Under the pieces are notes generated by a model. It worked only from the letters and a program-made list of their open reading frames with translations. It did not search any database and was not told where the DNA came from. A stretch of 63,909 nt of DNA, taken from Gammaproteobacteria bacterium. GTDB lineage: Bacteria; Pseudomonadota; Gammaproteobacteria; Acidiferrobacterales; Sulfurifustaceae. Shown piece after piece: positions 58,875 to 63,909 of the stretch; within the stretch, counting starts at the first letter, position 1, and every line of letters begins with the position of its first letter. Where the stretch lies: positions 1 to 63,909 of the forward strand of contig JAOTWF010000007.1 of NCBI GenBank assembly GCA_029863005.1, read 5' to 3'. Position numbers and translations under genes: made by a program.

Positions 58875-60398
58875 TTAATGACGCGGCAACACACGCCGGG
58901 CAGTGATCACTGCGTGCTTTACCGTCATCTTTAACAATTCTTTGAACCGCGTTCTTGGGTTAGTCAGGTGTGGATTGAACGGCTCACTAAGCAACTCCGG
59001 CCAGATCCGACCGATAAGACGCCGGAACAGTTGGTAGTCAGGCGGTTCCCGGTATCTCTCATTGACCGCAAGCATCGTGGTAAGCACATCCCTGCAGTTG
59101 AATGGCGTGATGTTGTCTCGCCAGGCGATATCGAACTCCAGCGCGGTCATGGCGAGCCACGCAGTACGATTCTCCCAATAGAACAGGTCCAGCACGTCTA
59201 GACCGTATGTCTCCCCAAGCTGCTCGAGCCACCCACGATAGTGCTGAAGCGCAAATTCACTTCCCCGGACATCCAATATTGCGAGGTATTCGGGTGTGAT
59301 TCGCCGATATCCAGGGATACGCGAGCCGTAATAGCAACGTGCCGTTTCACCGCCGCTTCCGGTGATGACAACCTTTGCGCGCGAAAACTGCTTCAGGATT
59401 GCCTCGGCGTCTGCCGCGTAGTGGTCGTGAGCCAGGAAGACGTTCTCCTTGAAAGCGCCGGAAAACTCAGTACTCGCCGTCCCACTGGCTTTGATCACCG
59501 TGTGATCCAGCCCCAGATTACTGGCCAATCGAGCCGGAATATCAAAGTCGGCGTAGTTGTCCGGATCTCTAGCCTTACGAAGGGTAATGAAGCTGACGTT
59601 TTGCCTGATCTCCTTGCACGCCGCCCAGACCAAGCGACTGTCAATCCCTGCCGTAACCGCAATCGCCAAGTCAAACCGATGTGCAGCGGCTTTGAGTAAG
59701 CCACGCATGAGAACCGATATCTCCTCGATCGCGTCTTCAAGCCGACGCCTCCCAAGCGGCCGGTCGGGCCAGTACCGGTGGCATGCGCCAGTATTGAGAT
59801 CCAGGTAATGATTTGGCAGCAGACGTCGGACCTCCCGGTAAGGCGTGGACGCAACGGGCCATCGATATTCCGGGTCCGATCGCCATACATAAGAATCCAT
59901 GTACCGTTGGGCCGTATCATCCATGGTCAATCCCAACGTGCGTTCGGCTAATTTCGGGTGCGAGAACGCCCACACGGATTGAGTGTGCGCCGGGTCCGTG
60001 TAGAACACCTGGCGCATTCCGAGGGCATCGATGAACAGGAATTTCTGGTCGTTGTTTCTGAGGATGAGTATCCAGCGGCCTCCGAGCCGCTTGGTTGCCT
60101 CAAGGACATCCGCGGGATCGGAAATTTTCGCCAGCAGTCGACGCAGGATCGTGCTGTCGTCCGCTTGTGGCTCAAGCGGATCCAGCATGCATCCCAGAAG
60201 GGTCAGTGATTTCTCACCGTCAACAACCTGTGTAGTATTCAGTGTCGGATGTGCTACTGCCTCGGTGGCCGCATCGACCTTGATCGGCTGCCATGTCTTA
60301 AAGGTCTCCGAGACGCTGGGCCCAAGGGAAAATTGACTGGCGTGCGTCGCCTCGCCGGATGGGCTGCCTAAATCTCCCTTGAATTCTTGAGTATGCAA
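58875..60398 (-). CDS. Asparagine-synthase-like protein (orphan)
   Basis: A 507-residue protein with an N-terminal half related to glutamine amidotransferase-like domains (GGRWILILRNNDQKFLFID and TDPAHTQSVWAFSHPKL) that lacks the N-terminal catalytic cysteine, and a C-terminal asparagine synthetase-type ATP pyrophosphatase domain. The PP-loop reads AIAVTAGIDSRLVWAACKEI in place of SGGxDS. The start is TTG 60398 with AAGGAA upstream. Such orphans occur in polysaccharide and peptide-tailoring clusters; none is around it. Its isolation, with gaps on both sides, suggests acquisition by transfer. Confidence 0.75.
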   Translation of the reverse strand: MHTQEFKGDLGSPSGEATHASQFSLGPSVSETFKTWQPIKVDAATEAVAHPTLNTTQVVDGEKSLTLLGCMLDPLEPQADDSTILRRLLAKISDPADVLEATKRLGGRWILILRNNDQKFLFIDALGMRQVFYTDPAHTQSVWAFSHPKLAERTLGLTMDDTAQRYMDSYVWRSDPEYRWPVASTPYREVRRLLPNHYLDLNTGACHRYWPDRPLGRRRLEDAIEEISVLMRGLLKAAAHRFDLAIAVTAGIDSRLVWAACKEIRQNVSFITLRKARDPDNYADFDIPARLASNLGLDHTVIKASGTASTEFSGAFKENVFLAHDHYAADAEAILKQFSRAKVVITGSGGETARCYYGSRIPGYRRITPEYLAILDVRGSEFALQHYRGWLEQLGETYGLDVLDLFYWENRTAWLAMTALEFDIAWRDNITPFNCRDVLTTMLAVNERYREPPDYQLFRRLIGRIWPELLSEPFNPHLTNPRTRFKELLKMTVKHAVITARRVLPRH

Positions 60399-60963
60399 TT
60401 ATTCGTTTCCTTGTTGCCGTTAAACATTACCAAATCACCCGTGCACTTTCACTGATATTATTCACAGCGCCGCATTCAAGCCCGCTGTTTATGCGTGCCA
60501 AACGCTTACACAACTCGGGCAGGGATTTGTTAGGCAAAGTCATCCACAAAGCCCCAGACTCTGGACAACGGCCAACAGCAGGACGATGGGCTGCGATCGC
60601 AACTCATCTGCTGTTAATCAAGCTGTGTGAAGCGATGAAAGGTTTGTGCCATGCCCTGGAGCAGACCGCGAAAATCAACATGGCCAGATGGCGCGTAAAC
60701 GACAAGCAAAAGACTTCGTTTGCCTGACAACTTAACCCATGCGGCGCTACAAGCTCGTCAGCCACGGCTGCATGAAGCGAGGACGGCACGTATCGAAGCA
60801 ACAAAAGGGGGAAGGAGCGATCAAGGAGATCAAGCCAAACGCATTCAGGAATCCAACAATTAATTTTTCGCTTGCCGACGGCATTGAAAAATGTGGTTAC
60901 GAAACATTCCACGGCGTCACGATCTGTATGCTTGTCAGCTCACCGGTCAGTCGTGGGCTTGGC
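60399..60963. other. Accessory gap without a convincing gene
   Basis: About 565 bases. Several short open frames on both strands (for example 60491-60727 and 60739-61020 on plus, 60604-60912 on minus) lack ribosome-binding sites and recognised motifs. The sequence is less GC-rich than its surroundings. It may hold decayed insertion-element sequence, but I cannot identify one. Confidence 0.35.
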
Positions 60964-61239
60964 TCAGGCAGTCTTCACAGAAAGCCGTGGCGACAGGAAA
61001 TTGTAGAGCCACCCAAATAGAAACCCTGCGATCGCCCCATCCACCCCACCATAGAGCGTGCCGACGATGGCTTGCCCGAGAGTGTTGCCAGCGCCATAGC
61101 CAGGATAAAGGGAAGCCACAAGCTCGAGAAAAGCCCGGCCATAAGACGGCCACACCAGATTGGCGAGCGCGACAAGAAGAATGGCGCCGCCCCATATCAA
61201 TCCCGCAGTCACGGATAATGCGGTGAGATTAAATCGCAT
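60964..61239 (-). CDS. Small membrane protein of the bacteriophage-holin-like family
   Basis: A 91-residue protein with two membrane helices: MRFNLTALSVTAGLIWGGAI, LANLVWPSYGRAFLELVASL and a glycine-rich TLYGGVDGAIAGFLFGWLYN. It resembles small chromosomal membrane proteins labelled bacteriophage holin in databases, without evidence of lysis function. The ribosome-binding site AAGGAGG five bases before the ATG is strong. No phage genes are near it, so I do not infer a prophage. Confidence 0.65.
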   Translation of the reverse strand: MRFNLTALSVTAGLIWGGAILLVALANLVWPSYGRAFLELVASLYPGYGAGNTLGQAIVGTLYGGVDGAIAGFLFGWLYNFLSPRLSVKTA

Positions 61240-61304
61240 AAAACCTCCTTCGACTCAACAAGCAGAATGAATAAAGCCGGCAAGGCGATAATTATTGTTG
61301 TTGC

Positions 61305-61550
61305 TTATTGTTTCTGCGCGACGACCCGGCCCTCGGCGTTCAGATATACCCGATAGCGGTTACCGTCCTGACAAGTCACAAGATGGTCGTTATCACCTTT
61401 CTTGACGGCATTGACGACCTGACCACAGGGCAACCCCAGGAGCGCGATCACGGATGTCATGTCTTTCAGGAGCGCCGGATCCTCTGCCGCCCACGTCGGT
61501 CCGATGCCTAACGCCATTATCAAGAAACAAAACTTCACACGTTTGTACAT
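61305..61550 (-). CDS. Small secreted hypothetical protein
   Basis: An 81-residue protein with a signal peptide (VKFCFLIMALGIGPTWAA) and a 60-residue mature part carrying two cysteines, in LGLPCGQVVNAVKKGDND and LVTCQDGNRYRVYLNAEG. The end resembles small periplasmic proteins of unknown role. It is followed on the same strand by the holin-like gene after 65 bases. Confidence 0.65.
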   Translation of the reverse strand: MYKRVKFCFLIMALGIGPTWAAEDPALLKDMTSVIALLGLPCGQVVNAVKKGDNDHLVTCQDGNRYRVYLNAEGRVVAQKQ

Positions 61551-61571
61551 TGCGTTTCTCCTGCTTTCAAA

Positions 61572-62141
61572 TTAGAGCGCGGCAAACTTGACTGGATCGG
61601 CCAGGATACTCCAGATCGCTTCGCGCGACGCCACGATCGTGCGGGCCAGCTCCGGATCGCCTTCCTGCAGCAGTGTAAGCACCTTGAGGAGCAACCGGTC
61701 ATACGGTTGACGTAGCTCGGCGAGCGTAGTCTTCACTTTCCCTTGGTAATACGCCCGGAATTGATCCAGCAGGTCATCAACCTGGTTCTTGAGCGTGAGC
61801 TTGGTAAACACGCCGATGGCCTTGGTCTCCTTGAGCCGATCTTCCAGCATCGTCAAATCCAACGCCGGGGCCGGTGGCGACGCCGCCGGTTTCCCGGGGG
61901 CTGGCGCGGCATCCGGCTTCTTGCGGGGAGGCTTGGCGGAAGCTGTTGACGGGGAAGGGAGTGTCGGGGTCATGGCTTCCGGCGCTTCGACTTTGGCAAT
62001 CTTCTTCTCTTCGGTGGTAATTTTCGCTGGCGGTTCGGTCACCTCCGGCTGATTCGATAGCACATTGGTAGGTGGGGGAGCGCGTTCCACTCCGACGCAT
62101 CCCGTCACCAGGAAAAGAAGTATTAATCCGATTACACGCAT
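61572..62141 (-). CDS. Proline/alanine-rich lipoprotein
   Basis: A 189-residue lipoprotein: signal peptide with lipobox LVTGC (C15), a Pro/Ala/Lys-rich linker over about residues 20-93, and a helical C-terminal domain (about 95-189, LTMLEDRLKETKAIGVFTKL and YDRLLLKVLTLLQEGDPELA). It is probably anchored in the outer membrane or the outer leaflet of the inner membrane. The family is not recognised. It lies 21 bases upstream of the small secreted gene, likely co-transcribed. Confidence 0.7.
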   Translation of the reverse strand: MRVIGLILLFLVTGCVGVERAPPPTNVLSNQPEVTEPPAKITTEEKKIAKVEAPEAMTPTLPSPSTASAKPPRKKPDAAPAPGKPAASPPAPALDLTMLEDRLKETKAIGVFTKLTLKNQVDDLLDQFRAYYQGKVKTTLAELRQPYDRLLLKVLTLLQEGDPELARTIVASREAIWSILADPVKFAAL

Positions 62142-62185
62142 GGGGTAACAGGCTTTGGCTCAGAACACATAGTATCTGATGAAAA

Positions 62186-62262
<77 letters not shown>

Positions 62263-62270
62263 AAAAGACA

Positions 62271-62295
62271 ACGGGCCGGTATTGTACCGGCCCGT
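62271..62295 (-). terminator. Terminator of rpoD
   Basis: ACGGGCCGGTA and TACCGGCCCGT form a perfect 11-base-pair stem with a three-base loop, 28 bases past the rpoD stop. On the minus strand it is followed by TGTCTTTT. Confidence 0.85.
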
Positions 62296-62322
62296 GGCGG
62301 GAGTGGATAGAACAGCGTTCGC

Positions 62323-63909
<1,587 letters not shown>

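Noticed and set aside
60964-61239. Holin-like gene as a sign of prophage
   Set aside because: No lysin, integrase or structural gene is near; this small membrane protein is common on chromosomes.

Overview
The window is about 64 kb of a moderately GC-rich chromosome. Gene content, gene order and motif style point to a gammaproteobacterium. The mtkA-mtkB-mcl module, a tandem TusA-like protein, a DsrC-like protein and a large gltD/PyrK-type flavoprotein suggest a chemolithotrophic sulfur oxidiser, perhaps of the Acidiferrobacterales type. That placement is an inference; no rRNA is present. Most of the window is ordinary, densely packed chromosome. I see no intact transposase, prophage or CRISPR array.

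Layout. (1) 1-9200: the end of a CHASE-type sensor, then an anaerobic and nitric-oxide regulatory neighbourhood: nnrS, a SirB-family membrane protein, a nitronate monooxygenase, a DksA-like protein, an Fe-S type FNR, moeA with a decayed mobA fragment, a thioredoxin-like protein, a Dnr-like regulator, moaB and moaC. Four FNR/Dnr-type operators link these genes; two of them are the identical palindrome TTGACCTTGGTCAA. (2) 9300-16500: a 1175-residue multidomain flavo-iron-sulfur protein, a SlyB-like lipoprotein, a patatin, a VOC protein, a DUF59 protein and hflD. (3) 16578-19782: gatCAB on the minus strand. (4) 19908-31941: a long shape, cell-wall and lipoate operon, mreBCD-mrdA-rodA-mltB-rlpA-dacC-dat-lipB-lipA-elyC-like. 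(5) 32230-35790: a sigma-54 promoter driving a tandem TusA-like protein, then a lexA-like, dinB, radical SAM operon. (6) 35881-44885: small housekeeping genes (CPXCG protein, rof-like, moaD, sirB1, GIY-YIG, trmB, thiSG), a diguanylate cyclase, tRNA-Gly(CCC), asmA, mutY, yggX and tRNA-Phe(GAA). (7) 44886-49226: an accessory stretch with a decayed duplicate of tRNA-Phe and a two-component system with a His/Met repeat in its sensor, divergent from a His/Met-rich Spy-like protein. (8) 49227-54899: a second yggX paired with a cobalamin-binding CCAEP-tail radical SAM protein, divergent from an A-type Fe-S carrier, an ATP-grasp enzyme and a TVP38-flavoprotein fusion. This is the best candidate here for an undescribed system. 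(9) 54958-58632: malate thiokinase and malyl-CoA lyase, then a DsrC-like protein with a single cysteine. (10) 58633-62295: an accessory gap with an orphan asparagine-synthase-like gene and small membrane or secreted proteins, then tRNA-Ile2(CAU). (11) rpoD runs off the right edge.

How it fits together. FNR (oxygen) and the Dnr-like protein (probably NO) probably control nnrS, the nitronate monooxygenase, the thioredoxin-like gene and themselves, and the molybdenum-cofactor genes beside them would serve Mo-dependent anaerobic respiration. Sulfur-carrier proteins recur with unusual ends: ThiS continues past its GG motif, MoaD ends in Ala-Gly, the first TusA repeat lacks its cysteine, and the DsrC-like protein lacks the penultimate cysteine.
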